A DNA stretch of 64,000 nt, taken from Paralichthys olivaceus. Its lineage: Eukaryota > Chordata > Actinopteri > Pleuronectiformes > Paralichthyidae. Location: NCBI RefSeq assembly GCF_024713975.1, contig NC_091112.1, positions 6,696,501-6,760,500 of the forward strand, given 5' to 3'. Positions 1-11,610 of the stretch are shown here, piece after piece; the first letter of the stretch is position 1, and each line of letters opens with the position of its first letter. A program made the translations under genes and the position numbers. Under the pieces are notes generated by a model, which was not told where the DNA came from, searched no databases, and saw nothing but the letters and a program-made list of their open reading frames with translations.

Positions 1-1
1 T

Positions 2-3000
2 TACGCTAAGATAAGCCAGATAGCCAAGCTTCTCCACAGTCGTAACACTTTGCAGCGCTCTGTCCCTCGTGTCATCATAAAGCCTCGCTCCAACCTCTCT
101 GCCACAAACGCCCCTCCTGCCAGTAACCACACACCAACAACAACCGAGAGAAAAATCATCGTCAGAGTGATGCCTGTGAAAAACAGCGGGGCTCCCACAG
201 CTCCTGTTAGAGTGCACAATGCTCCTGATACTAGTTTCTCCAACATGGAAGAAAGCACAGCTCAGGCCATCATCGACAGAGCCATGGCGACGCACCGCGA
301 CTCGTCAAGGACAAAACCAAACATACTCAGTCACATTCGGCAGCCAAAGGCTAGAGTGTCCCAGTTTCAGGACGCAGAGAACTCGGATCAGTCTCCAGCT
401 GCACGCTCAGAGTCTCCCAGTGGTTTAATCTGTGAACCAAATTTGAACTTGCAACCAAAAGCTGCCTCATCACGCCACCAGGAGAAAGTTAAGAGAGTCT
501 TAACAACTGAAAAGCCCTCAAAGAAGAAATCCAAGATTGACTTCTTGATGGATACAGCAAGTGAGCTGGATAAGGTTAATGAAGCCAGGTATGGGAAGAT
601 TTCTAATTCTTTTCTTGACTGATTCCTTACTGGGCCATGAGAGTTAAAAGCCTAAATATAAAATACGTTGTGTTGATTTCATGCAGCAGATTGAGTGGTG
701 TGAGAATAAAAGCTCCGAGCACGAAAGACGTTTTCGATCTAGATCAGGAGAACACTTCTGAGCTGCTGAGAATCCCTGCTCCACCTCTGCCCCAACCCTC
801 TAGGTTTGTTCCACATCAAACATCCTCATTTATAGTCTTGTTACTATTCTAACAGATGTTTACACAACTCTATTCTAACATAAGTAGAATAAATATTCAG
901 GACAGCTTATAAGTTTAAAGAGTGCATTAGCAATATATACAAAATTTTTGTACACTAATAAAAAACTTTTTTGCCTCATCTTTCTCCTCAGACAATCTCA
1001 GGTTGAGAGTTCATCCGCACAAACCAACACACAGAGCGACGAGAGTAAAACACACATGTGGGTCAGCGCTCGCCATTGTGACCTGTCTGAATGGGGCCCT
1101 TATACAGGTTTGTGACAAAAAAAAAAAAAAATCTGTTAAAAAACATCTGGAGTCAAATCCCTTTGTTTTGAGAATATATCTTTTTTCAAATTTTCCTTAC
1201 AAACTGTAATTATTAAAAATCTAATTAGGCTGAATTATTAAGCCCCTCAGGAAATTTTGTACATAACCCTTTTTTTGTAATTACATTTAATTCCATAGGT
1301 TTCAGCTCAGACGAAGATGCTCCTCCACCTAAACATAAAAAGAGGATGTACATGAACCAGCCTCACCTGCGCTTTGAAATCACCAGTGATGATGGATTTA
1401 GTGTTAAAGCAAACAGCATCGAGGGTAAGGGCTGTTTAGTGACTGTGCTGTTTGACTGGCTTATGATTTTTAGAATTCCATAAACTCTTAATATCATTCT
1501 GTTCTAGTTTGAATATGTAACAGCCGGGAAAACCTGAAGAACTGCTCTTCTGGATTCATGTTTTAGTTTTAACGATTAAGAGGAGTATAAATAAGAAAGT
1601 CAGTCTTGTGGATGTGCAGCGTTGCAGAACTCCCACACCTCCCTCATCTCTTTCCTCCCTCAGTCGCCTGGCGTGCTGTGATTGATGGTGTCCTTGAAGC
1701 TCGTGCTGGCTTCCATCTGAAGCAGCTGCCGCTGGGTGGGATGAGCGGGCCGCGGGTGCTCGGTGTCGTCCACGATGCCGTCATCTTCCTGCTGGAGCAA
1801 CTGCAGGGGGCCACGAACTGCAAATACCACCGCTTCCGCTTCCACCGCTGTGATGCCATCGAGGAAGAGCTTCCCCTCAACCCAAGTGGCTGCGCCCGAA
1901 CTGAAATCTACACAAGGTACCAACACGGTCACAGTTTTTGTGTTTAAGAATTTGTAATTGTTGCTAAAGTTTATTTAAACTCTGTTGCTCTGTGTCTTTA
2001 ATTTTCTTTCTTGTCTGTTAACTGTATTTTTCTTTCCTCCTTCCTAATTAAGGAAAGCAACTTTTGATATGTTCAACTTCCTGGCATCGCAGCACAGAGA
2101 GCCCCCGGACATCGTCGGCCCCTTTGATGAAGAGGAGGATGAATTCCCTCTCAAATCTTCTAGGTTAGATTAATTAAACTGTGCCATCATGATCCTAATA
2201 ATAAAAGTTTTAGCCTTTGCAAGCCGCAGTGAAAAAATAAAATTTCCATATTGAAACCACCTTTTCTGTCTCTTCCTCTGACAGACGAGCCACCAGCAGT
2301 GAGCTGCCCATGGCGATGAGATTCAGGCACCTGGAGAAAATATCCAAAGAAGCAGTTGGAGTTTACAGGTAATGAAAAACAAAACACTGAATGTATTTAC
2401 ACTGAAATGAAATATATAAATTAACCCACATCCTTTTCTGTCATTCTTGTAGATCTCAAATTCACGGACGTGGACTCTACTGTAAGAGGAACATCGAGGC
2501 TGGGGAGATGGTGATCGAGTACGCCGGCACCGTCATCCGCTCTGTACTGACTGATATGAGGGAGAAATATTATGACAGCAAGGTCGGCACATTTAACTAG
2601 ATTTGAAAACAAAATCTCTAAACTAAACTGGAATAGTAGTTGCTTTGAGCAAAAACAAAATTTTACACAAACTAGTTAAGAAAATGTATAAACAGTGTAA
2701 GTCTGTTTATTTAATTTTTTTTTTCATTACTCACCATCAGGGCATCGGCTGCTACATGTTCCGCATCGACGACTTCGACGTGGTGGACGCGACGATGCAG
2801 GGCAACGCCGCTCGCTTCATCAACCACTCGTGCGAGCCCAACTGCTACTCCCGCGTCATCAACGTGGACGGCCGCAAGCACATTGTCATCTTCGCCCTGA
2901 GGAAGATCTACCGCGGCGAGGAGCTCACATACGACTACAAGTTCCCCATCGAGGACGAGGACAGCAAGCTGCACTGCAACTGCGCGACGAGACGCTGCCG

Positions 3001-3016
3001 CCGTTTCCTAAATTAG
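2..3016 (+). CDS. kmt2b: KMT2B-type histone H3 lysine-4 methyltransferase, C-terminal part (5' end outside the window)
   Basis: The protein methylates H3K4 in the nucleus within a WDR5/RBBP5/ASH2L complex. Exons inferred from AG/GT boundaries with consistent phase are 2-588 (open at the window edge), 687-803 (690 is an alternative start), 992-1107, 1299-1424, 1664-1916, 2053-2163, 2285-2368, 2453-2582 and 2741-3016. Exon 1 is low-complexity and basic. The fourth to fifth exons encode the FYRC region ([39 protein letters not shown]). A WDR5-interaction (Win) motif reads GCARTEIY. The SET domain has [21 protein letters not shown] and [10 protein letters not shown], followed by the post-SET zinc motif CNCATRRC and terminal RRFLN. 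KMT2B rather than KMT2A is favoured by [25 protein letters not shown] and the CRRFLN end. FYRN and the upstream domains must lie left of base 1. Introns are short, as usual in teleosts. The paralogue (ba or bb) cannot be decided here. Confidence 0.93.
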
Positions 3017-4500
3017 TATGACACTGCGCACCAATGCTCATCTTGTTGAATAATGCACTTGAATTCGGAAAGTGGACTTTGACGAATCAATGAAGGCGAC
3101 TGCTGTGACGTAGCCATAAGGAGAGAGGTCGCCGATGTGCACAGATCTGATCTACTGAGTCTTCACTTCATTGGAAGCTTAATTTATCGACTGGGCGAAA
3201 AACCAGATTAGAGCCATATGTCAAAGCTTGGGAAGAAGACTATTTATTCAGTTTGTGACTGCTGGATTGTTGCTCTCTTTTTGTTCATTTTGTTGTTATT
3301 CATTTACTTTCTGATACACCTCACTCTTTCAGTCTTTGTCAGCAGTAGCCTCTGCTGGAGCTCGGGAGGTGACGACTACCAGCCAAAAATGGTGCAAACT
3401 AAAATAACCTGATTTGCATTTACTATAATGTAAAGATGGATCCATTACTATGCTGGTGACAGGGTGTCTTTGGTCTCAGAAAGGGATGACAACAACTAAT
3501 TTAACTCAGCACCTTATTTTGAAAAGACCCTCTCAGGCAGCACTGGTGTCACAGCAGACGAGACTGATTTTTTATTTCAGATTAAAAGTAACTCAAAGCA
3601 CCTTGTGCACGTTGTAGTGCAGCTACATTTTAACATCACTCTGGACGCCACAGGGATGACAATAAGGTGCTGATGACATTTACCCTAATGGGTACTTTTA
3701 ATAAGAGTCACCCAAACTTTTTCCACCTCTCAGAAAAATCTCACTTTTATTTGTAACAGCAGAGATGCTGCGATCGAAATGCTTTTATCTCACTAACCTG
3801 TTCTTTATCTGTTCATTTGTGCTGTCAGTGTATTTTAAGGTCAATGAGTCAATGACTTTTCCACAGTGCAGGGTTAAAATTGAATATTGAGATCTTGCTC
3901 TGCTCGGTCCCTTATGAATCTTTCCTTTTTTTTTTTTTGTATATTTGAACAATAAATGTATATTAAACAAGCTGATGGAAATAAATGTGTTTGAGCTTTT
4001 AACTTTGTTTTTGTAAGTGAAGGCTGACTAATAGAAACTGAATTGCAGAGTCATGATTCTAAGTTAATCTTTTTTTTTTTTTTGTGATTGTTTTTCACCC
4101 TCTCACTGGTGTTCTACCTCAAAGGTGTTATGAAGCAAGATTTCATTTAAAAACATTTGCTTCCTCATTGTTCAGTCTTTCTAATCATCATGTCCTTCTA
4201 GTGTGACTAGCCCTATTCACTACTATAAAACACTGACTTGTTATTATGCCTGCGATGATTTCCCGAGTAAAGGTAGCCGCTGTTTTCTTTTCCCCGTGTG
4301 CATCTCCGCCTGTGGATGTAGAAGCTGAACCCAGTAGATGTTTCTTTCATTTTCTTAGGATTAACAAGTGAATTTGAAACACAGCATTGTCACAATGGAT
4401 TTTTGCTTGTATAAAGTTGTATAAAGAATTTCTAAACCTGTTAAATATTTTTTATATACATTTTTTTAATTTATGTTCAATAAAGATTTGAAATGTTCCT
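3017..4500 (+). other. 3' UTR and downstream flank of kmt2b
   Basis: The stop codon at 3014-3016 is followed by AT-rich sequence without a coding signal. AATAAA poly(A) signals occur at 3951-3956 and 4479-4484, the latter after a T-rich stretch, so either could end the transcript. The extent is inferred; only the signals are seen. Confidence 0.55.
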
Positions 4501-5070
4501 TTTCTTTACTTTTTGCAAATGTTTTTACCATCAAACATTTATTAAATTACTGGAATTAAAACAGTAAAAGCTGTGACTCTTAAGTAAACGTATATAAATG
4601 TCCATGCAGAACATCTCAGATGTTTGATGTCTTTACCAGAAACCAGCTCTTTGTAATTATGCAGCATTATGACTGAACCCTCAGATTAGGGGATGCGGCA
4701 GTCACCCTCTTACGCTGCTGAGATACTGCTGAGTTTTCAGAAACAGCCTTATCAGGTTTCTGTGTTTTAGACAGAAACGAACCAGTGGCACCTGTGAACA
4801 AAGTGCCACTGTGGTTCTTAACAAATATTTCCTACTGTAAGAAATGTGACATCTGTGTCATGACACACTCCAAAGCTGTTTGGATGGGTTTAATGTTGAG
4901 TTCCATATTAGCCTGTGTGCATAATCATCATTTGGTTTAAAATTACATAATTGCTGATTGCATAACTGTCAAATGAAGAACACTGTTTATCCAGAAATGC
5001 CCTTAAGAGGCCCAATGGATTTTATCCCTCAAGTTTCCATGTTGCTCAAGGTCTTTCTGTTCATTTCTGC

Positions 5071-5156
5071 CATGTGGCTCTTTCCCAGAACAGTTTTCCC
5101 AGTTCGACCTCGAGAGAGTTAAAAACATTAGATGCTGCAGGGGTGTATATATATAA
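5071..5156 (+). promoter_or_regulatory. Pancreatic-type promoter of the trypsin-like gene: PTF1-like site and TATA box
   Basis: An E-box CATGTG (5071-5076) is followed after four bases by TTTCCCA (5081-5087). This is the bipartite arrangement bound by PTF1 (PTF1A/RBPJ) upstream of acinar digestive-enzyme genes. A second TTTTCCC lies at 5094-5100. A TATATATATAA box occupies 5146-5156, only 34 bases before the ATG, so the 5' UTR should be about 10 bases or less. The motifs are seen; binding is inferred. Confidence 0.65.
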
Positions 5157-5189
5157 GAGTGTTTCTCTTACCTTTAGACGATTGTCACC

Positions 5190-8138
5190 ATGAAGGCCCT
5201 GATATTCCTGGCTCTGCTTGGAGCAGCGTGTAAGAGATTGATACATTTTCTTCTTTTGTAAACTGATATAATAACATACATTGTTACATAACAATATATA
5301 CTTAATATACCAATTTATGAATTACTATGCATTTGTCTGCTGTTTCAGTTGCTGCAGCTGAGGATGATAAGATTGTCGGAGGGTATGAGTGTCCCAGCCA
5401 CTCTGTTCCCTACCAGGTGTCTCTGAATGCTGGATACCACTTCTGCGGTGGATCCCTGATCTCCAGCCAGTGGGTGTTGTCTGCTGCTCACTGCTACAAG
5501 TCGTAAGTACAGGAAATCACGCTCTGCATGACTCTGCATGCTTCACTGTCCAAAATACACATTGAAGACCATCTCTAGACTCGTTTAAGGCCGAATACAT
5601 AATGCTTGGAAAATGTGAGCTGCCAGACACAAGATTATCACTTACTCTCAGTGTTGTTTAAATGGTAAATGGTCTATATTTATTAAACACTTTTCCAGTC
5701 TGATCAAACACTCAATGGTCCTTACAAAATAAGTCACACTCAGTCATTCACACATAAATTCATACCACACTAATATATGCTGTGCTTTCTCTATTACACA
5801 CCGTTCATACACTGTGGGCATAGCCTTCAGGGGCAATTTGGGGCCCAGACAACCATCGACCTTCTGCACAGCCACAGCAGTTTAGGTTTCACACTGGATC
5901 ATTATTGGCTCAGGGTTTGGATTAGGAACACATGATTTAAGGTGAGCATGGAGAAATGTTCTGCCTTCAGCAGATCTAAGTGAAGACAAAAGACTTACGT
6001 TAGTGAAGTTCAAGCTACCAAGTGAGGAGACAATGAGAAACAGCAGTTTTTGATGTAGTGCAGTTTAACAACTTGCAATTCATACTTTTTAAATTTCCAC
6101 TAAAACTTGATTTTTAACAACTGTTAAAATATTTAATAGATGCAGCAGCTCAGTGCTACTAAAACGTGACTGTGTTTGGTTGTTATTTGTACTGATCATT
6201 AATTATGAATGTGGACAGATGTGTGTGTTGGAATGTGTGTATGAACTGTTTTTTAGACAAAATCTGCATTACTATCTTGTGCAATGACAATAAAGCCTTC
6301 TAATCTTCTTATCTTGTTAGAATTATGTTTAAAAACAGTTTCAAATTCTAAAATACAACAAAAATGCTTCTTAAAACTCTCGGCTGCTTGTGGTGCATGA
6401 GTAATACATATACAGTACGTCCACATTTACAAAGTAAGACAGACGTTGTTTTTATGCCATGTAAAGTAAAACTCCTGTATATGACCTATGGATAAAAAGC
6501 AATAACACAATCCTTTTATTGACAGTTTTGGATTTAATATATAAGAAATAAAACAGAACCTTGCTCTAGCACACTCACAGGTTTGGCTGCTAAATGCAAT
6601 GACCAGGAGCTGATGGTGACTCAGCAGTGCAACATTTTTAATAGATATTGTTTTGAAATATTTGTTCAGAAAATGTTCCCAAGGCTTAAGATGATAAAAG
6701 TGATGCAGAAATCACAAGAATAAAAAAATCTGACATTTATGTTCTCAAACTTTTCTGCCTCCTCCAGTCGTATCCAGGTCCGTCTCGGTGAGCACGACAT
6801 CGGGGTGAACGAGGGCACCGAGCAGTGGATTGACGGCGCCAGGATGATCAAGCACCCGCAGTACAACAGCTACAACCTGGACAACGACATCATGCTGATC
6901 AAACTGAGCCGCCCCGCCACCCTCAACAGCTTCGTCCAGACCGTGGCCCTGCCCTCCCGCTGCCCCGAGGCTGACGAGAACTGCCTGGTGTCCGGGTGGG
7001 GCAACACGTCGGCCAACGGCAGTAAGAGATGAGACATAAAGGAGCTGAGTGAAGAGGGGTTGTAAAGAAAAACAGAAATGAGAGACAGCAGCAGCCCTGA
7101 GGAGACTGTAACCTTGTTACTGTGTGGAAGGGAATGAAGCCATTAAATAGTTTTTTATTACGTAAAGGAATAAATGAAGTTTGTCTAATAATGGTGGGAA
7201 GGCAAAATAAATGTAAAATCAAAAGAGGGATCTTCGTGCTGAAGGCCTAGAAAATGAATATGATTGGTCACCATCTATCTTAGCACCATTTAAAAAGGTT
7301 GAATAAGAAACATGACTTTCAGCTATGACATGCGTTTTAGTGTTTGAGATCTACTGCACAGCACTTTTGAATACTCTAAGTTCTTCTGTTCTATTATTCT
7401 CCTTGTATATTTTGTTGCCTGATTCTATATCTTTGTGAAATCCAAAACTAAACTAAAATACTAAAAAAGTTGGATAGAGTGCCATTTGACACCAGACACA
7501 GGCCATAATAAAATTGGACAGTAAAGACTTTTACCTTTTGAAATAGTTGTATAAAGTCTTCTGTGGCACTAAATAGAGATATAATTGTGAAAACATCACC
7601 CTGACATTTGCACTCAGGGTTATTTTGGCTCAGAAGTAAGAAATATGTTGATCCAGTGACTGAGACTTGTCTTCCTGCTCCACAGACAACTTTCCTGACA
7701 GGCTGCAGTGCCTCAGGCAGCCCATCATCGATGACAGGATCTGCAAGAACGCCTACCCACACATCCTCACCGAGAACATGGTCTGCTCCGGGTTCATGCA
7801 CGGGGGTGCCAGCAGCTGCCAGGTGAGTTTACCCACACCCTCAGGTGGTACATGATGGTCCAGCACTCAACTAGAGACAGCAGCAAAACCCTGCATTTCA
7901 CCCTGGTGTCATGTTAATCTTTAGTTCTTGAGTTACACACTCACCAAGATGGCAAATTATAGTGTGTTGTTGTTCTTCTGTCTGTTTGCAGGGGGACTCT
8001 GGTGGTCCTCTGGTGTGTAGTGGTCAGCTGCAGGGGGTCGTCTCCTGGGGTTATGACTGCGCCATGCAGGGACACCCCAGCGTCTACGCCCGTGTGTGCC
8101 GCTACAACAGCTGGATCAGTGCTGTTATGAGCAACTAA
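5190..8138 (+). CDS. Trypsinogen-like secreted serine protease (S1 family) with a non-canonical S1 pocket
   Basis: This is a secreted digestive-type protease zymogen of 243 residues, typical of trypsinogens. Exons 5190-5229, 5349-5502, 6768-7021, 7686-7822 and 7992-8138 follow the classic five-exon trypsin structure with matching phases. A hydrophobic signal peptide ([13 protein letters not shown]) is followed by a short acidic activation peptide ending EDDK and by IVGG (residues 22-25). The triad is His61 (SAAHC), Asp105 (DNDIMLIKL) and Ser198 (GDSGGP), and all twelve cysteines expected of vertebrate trypsin are present. The residue equivalent to chymotrypsin-numbered 189 is Ser192 (GGASSCQGDS), not the Asp that gives trypsin its Arg/Lys preference. 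Positions 219 and 226 are also changed (GYDCA, HPSVY). The gene resembles the divergent fish group III or 'trypsin Y' class, for which dual trypsin/chymotrypsin activity has been described. Family membership is certain; substrate preference is inferred. Confidence 0.95.
5655..5935. repeat. Dispersed teleost repeat copy in intron 2 of the trypsin-like gene
   Basis: The stretch starts with 'aaatggtaaatggtct' and continues with 'ttccagtctgatcaa', 'cattcacacataaattc' and 'ggggcaatttggggcccag'. I recognise this pattern as a very common non-autonomous teleost repeat. The copy is degenerate and has no coding capacity. Boundaries are approximate and the family name was not checked. Confidence 0.6.
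6180..6315 (+). repeat. Probable LINE 3' tail remnant
   Basis: The sequence ends 'tgtgcaatgacaataaag' followed by short TCT-type repeats ('cttctaatcttcttatc'). This is the usual 3' terminus of truncated teleost LINE copies. No reverse-transcriptase coding remains. A similar tail-like segment is at about 9865-10020. Confidence 0.45.
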
Positions 8139-8330
8139 TGAAGACACCCCCCCAACACATGCACATATAAGCTCACACTGCAACACCATACTAGCTCATG
8201 CTCTGTTTATTTAGAACACCTTAAGCATTGTTATCATTCATTTACATCTCATGAACAAAACGAGTAGGCCTAATATTCTGTAACCTACAGTCATGGTGGA
8301 GGATAAATAAATAAAAATATATGTTAGCAC
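8139..8330 (+). other. 3' UTR of the trypsin-like gene with poly(A) signal
   Basis: Overlapping AATAAA signals start at 8306, about 170 bases after the stop codon, within 'ggataaataaataaaaat'. The short UTR fits a pancreatic protease mRNA. The facing rps19 gene ends about 300 bases further on, so the two genes are tail to tail. Confidence 0.6.
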
Positions 8331-8643
8331 AATTTGTTTTGTTGTTTCTTGAGTTTAACAGTTGTTGCAAAGACAACATTAAAATGCTCAGCTGTGTTCG
8401 TTCTGTTCTCGGTCACGAGGCCACCGCTGTCCTGAAATTCATGATGAATTTCGAACTGAAAAAAAATTAAACTTACATGTATAATATCTTTAGTTTGTAC
8501 TTACTGCACTACAGACACATGCATGCCTATGAGATGCCTTTTGTACTCGGTTAATGTGGCACAGCAGTGATGAGGGAAACAAGCACACTTGAGTAAATAG
8601 GCAAAACTGCATTTCACTGCTCTGGATTCTTGGCATGCATTCC

Positions 8644-11152
8644 TCAGACGCCGCTTTGTAAACTTTGCTGTTTCTTGTTTGCTGAGGCGACCTGAACAGA
8701 CAGAAGAAAAACACAGAGAGAGCAGCCGGGATGGTCATACAGTATGTGCACTGGTCATAACAAGAGAAGGTATGACACTAAATATGTAACTTAGCTACTT
8801 AAATACAACCATTAATGCTCAGTTTCAATTTGGACATAAGAATTAGGGCAACAACTATCAAACTATCAACCTACATGACTAGAGGCCTGTGGTGTTCTCT
8901 TTTGCCCAAAAGGTGGAATAACTTCAACACCCAGAATGCACCGGGCTCATTGCCTTCCAAAGCCACGCCCAGGCCTCTCCCACTGGTCAGGCTCAACTGG
9001 AGCTTCCAGTGTGTTTAAAAATGTTTGTATCAAAATGTTAGCAGCAGAGTCGTGTCCATGTACAAGCTTGTATCATCATTGCAAAGACAAATCTTTGTCT
9101 TTTAATCAAGAAAATCTAATTAATTCTGTAATCTCAACCAGGAAATACTAAAAATGTGACCTTGCTGCAATTTAATTTGAATAAATAAAACAATGAATGT
9201 GTTATATCTAGGCTGAAAATAAAGAATGAGCATCTGTGATGTTCATTACATTTAATTGCTGAAATAATGGCTCATGCAAACCCACCTGCCCTGCGATCCT
9301 GTCCAGATCTCTCTGTCCCTGAGGGGTAAGTCTCCGTCCACTGTAAATAAATGTTAATAATTTAAATAATTCCATCACTTATTCCATTTCTTCCACAGTC
9401 TCATACCCAGCATGCACCTCTCTTACCCACTGGGGTCCTTCTCCACCATCTTGAGGCTCTCCAGGGCCTGGAGGACCTTCCTCGCCACGTTCCTGGAGCC
9501 CACGCTGAAGTGGGCGGGGCACACGCCGTTCCTATGACGCCCTCCATAGATCTTGATCATGGAGCCCACGCCCACCCCTCCTCGCAGGTACAGGTGACGG
9601 GCTGTGGATGCTGAGGAGACAATATACAATATAAATTACAACTCGTCCCCATTTTACCATTAAACCTGTTTCAAACAAAAGACATGAAATCAAACATTCC
9701 AACGCAAGTGTGTGAAAATCTTTTGTTGGGTCAATTTGCCCGAGGTAGATAAGATATAAAGCAGCTGAGTGTATATGCTCTTACTACATATACAGTGGAA
9801 AACTGATAAGACAGACCAATATTACACAAGGTGTACTATCTGTGGAGGCTAAATTTCACATGTGTATAATAAGTCTATATTGTATATTACATTTCTATTT
9901 TTATCCTATTTACTTTGGATTCTGTTTCTATTCTTATTTCATTTTTTCTTTATGACTTTTTTCTGTGCTGTTGTGTCAAATTGAATTTGATTTTAATAAA
10001 GCTACATCTCGTCTTATCATATAAACACATGGGTTCTCAGAATGGGCTCCAGAGAGTCCTTGAGAGGAACACAGGGTTGTCCATTTGTACTTCAATCCAT
10101 GTGTGTTAGCGAGTTCACACTTGCTGTACATCTCAAGATAATTCATCATTATCTAGTATAGAAATCACATGATCCAGAGAATAAATTCCCGTTGACAGGT
10201 TTAAAAATAAACGACATGAGGTCTTTGACATGTAAAAGCATGAAAGTCCCTGGTACTAGACATCCTGTATAATTATCGACACAAAGGATAAGCTGTAAAG
10301 CTGTAAGGAATAAATAATTTATTTGTAATCAAGTAATTATTTATGTCAAATGCCCCTACGTTATCATCAGGACACAGTTTGAGGTAAAGAAAAGCTGTGA
10401 TTTTGACTATAAAGGAAGCAGGGATTTTACCATTGTTTATTCTGTGATGGCTTAAAATGAAACATCAATATTCAAAAGGTATTGAAATCAACTCATCATT
10501 GTAGCTGCTGAGGATAAACAGATGAGGTGATGAAACACAGTGTAACCAACCAGCTCTGGTGTAAAACCAGTTGTCATCACAGGGAGCCAGCTCCTTGTGC
10601 CTGGCAAGCTTCACAGTGTCGACCCACTCTGGGACCTTCAGTTTGCCAGACCTGAAAAATTTTTAATTAATTACCAGTTAATGTGACAAATCAACTGACT
10701 GGGCCATTTCCTCAAACAACATATGGCACAGGGAACATTGGATTTAATTTAAAAAAAATCATATTTCATAATAACACATATTTATTGCTCCATCAAGTAT
10801 CTGTGTTTGCTGAGGACAAGAGTGATTTTTTTGAGTAAGGTAGCATGAACGTCTATGTTTGAGGAGGTAAAACATGTTTAAAATGAAATAAAAAACCCAG
10901 GTGGGTTGAATATATAAGCACGGGGGATGTGAAATAACCAAACACAATGCAATTAAAGCATTTAATTAACATTTTAATTACATTTCCCTCTCATCTTATT
11001 CTAATGAAGAAGCTCTTGTTCCCAAGTAGTAGCCTTTAGTATTATACAATATAATAATATATAAAATAACTTCCTCAAGTGTTTTTTCTCATTATTTGGA
11101 CCCTGATGATTCCCATGATGCTCAGCCTGTGTGATTGACAGCTCTCAGCAGC

Positions 11153-11201
<49 letters not shown>

Positions 11202-11282
11202 CTTCTCTGACTTCTTGAGGAAGGCTGACAGAGCCCTGACGAACTCCTGCTGGTTGACATCCTTCACTGTCACACTGGGCAT
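8644..11282 (-). CDS. rps19: Ribosomal protein eS19 (RPS19)
   Basis: This is a small-subunit ribosomal protein needed for 18S rRNA 3'-end maturation. Coding exons in transcript order are 11282-11212, 10651-10551, 9610-9427, 9340-9286 and 8691-8644 (minus strand), with all phases matching the usual RPS19 structure. The product starts [18 protein letters not shown] and contains [59 protein letters not shown] and [15 protein letters not shown]. The ATG follows an AG acceptor directly, so exon 1 is non-coding and lies to the right, probably at 11.34-11.56 kb. The length is 152 residues against 145 in human. The last exon reads [15 protein letters not shown] where human ends VAAANKKH, an apparent C-terminal extension. 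No poly(A) signal could be assigned. The context is tail to tail with the protease gene. Confidence 0.96.
11157..11199. repeat. (GT)n microsatellite in rps19 intron 2, next to the splice donor
   Basis: About 21 perfect GT units on the + strand, read as CA repeats in the rps19 transcript. The repeat begins about 12 bases inside the intron from the exon edge at 11212. Confidence 0.95.
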
Positions 11283-11339
11283 CTAGACAAACACACAGAG
11301 GACACGACGGTGAGCTTAAATATTTCATTTGACATCTTC

Positions 11340-11610
11340 TGAGACCACCGCAGCCGTTGCTAACGTTAGCTAACTAGCTAGTTTGCGAACTAACTTGCCA
11401 GCTAGCTTAAGTAAGCCGTTAGCAGGCACGGCTCACAGCTGGCCACACGCGCAGCTCTCGTCTTGAACAGTGAAAACCAGGGTCTTACTTTTCATGTACT
11501 GTACAGAGACGACAGACAAGTGTCGGGGTGAGGGATGGAGTTCAGTCCCAGTTTAGCCCGGAGCTAATGCGGGGAAGCAGCAGCAGCAGCAGCAGCAGCA
11601 GAGAGAGGGA
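11340..11610 (-). promoter_or_regulatory. Presumed rps19 promoter / non-coding first exon region, with a CAG repeat
   Basis: The region lies immediately upstream (right) of the rps19 start. It contains clustered GTTAGCTAAC-type palindromic motifs (11355-11425) and a CAG triplet run of about eight units (11577-11600). The transcription start and the pyrimidine-tract (TOP) first exon expected for a ribosomal protein gene could not be placed exactly. Confidence 0.4.

Noticed and set aside
9052..9090. 'caagcttgtatc' resembling a miR-100 3p arm
   Set aside because: There is no AACCCGTAGATCC 5p arm upstream and no hairpin. The 12-base match is taken as chance.
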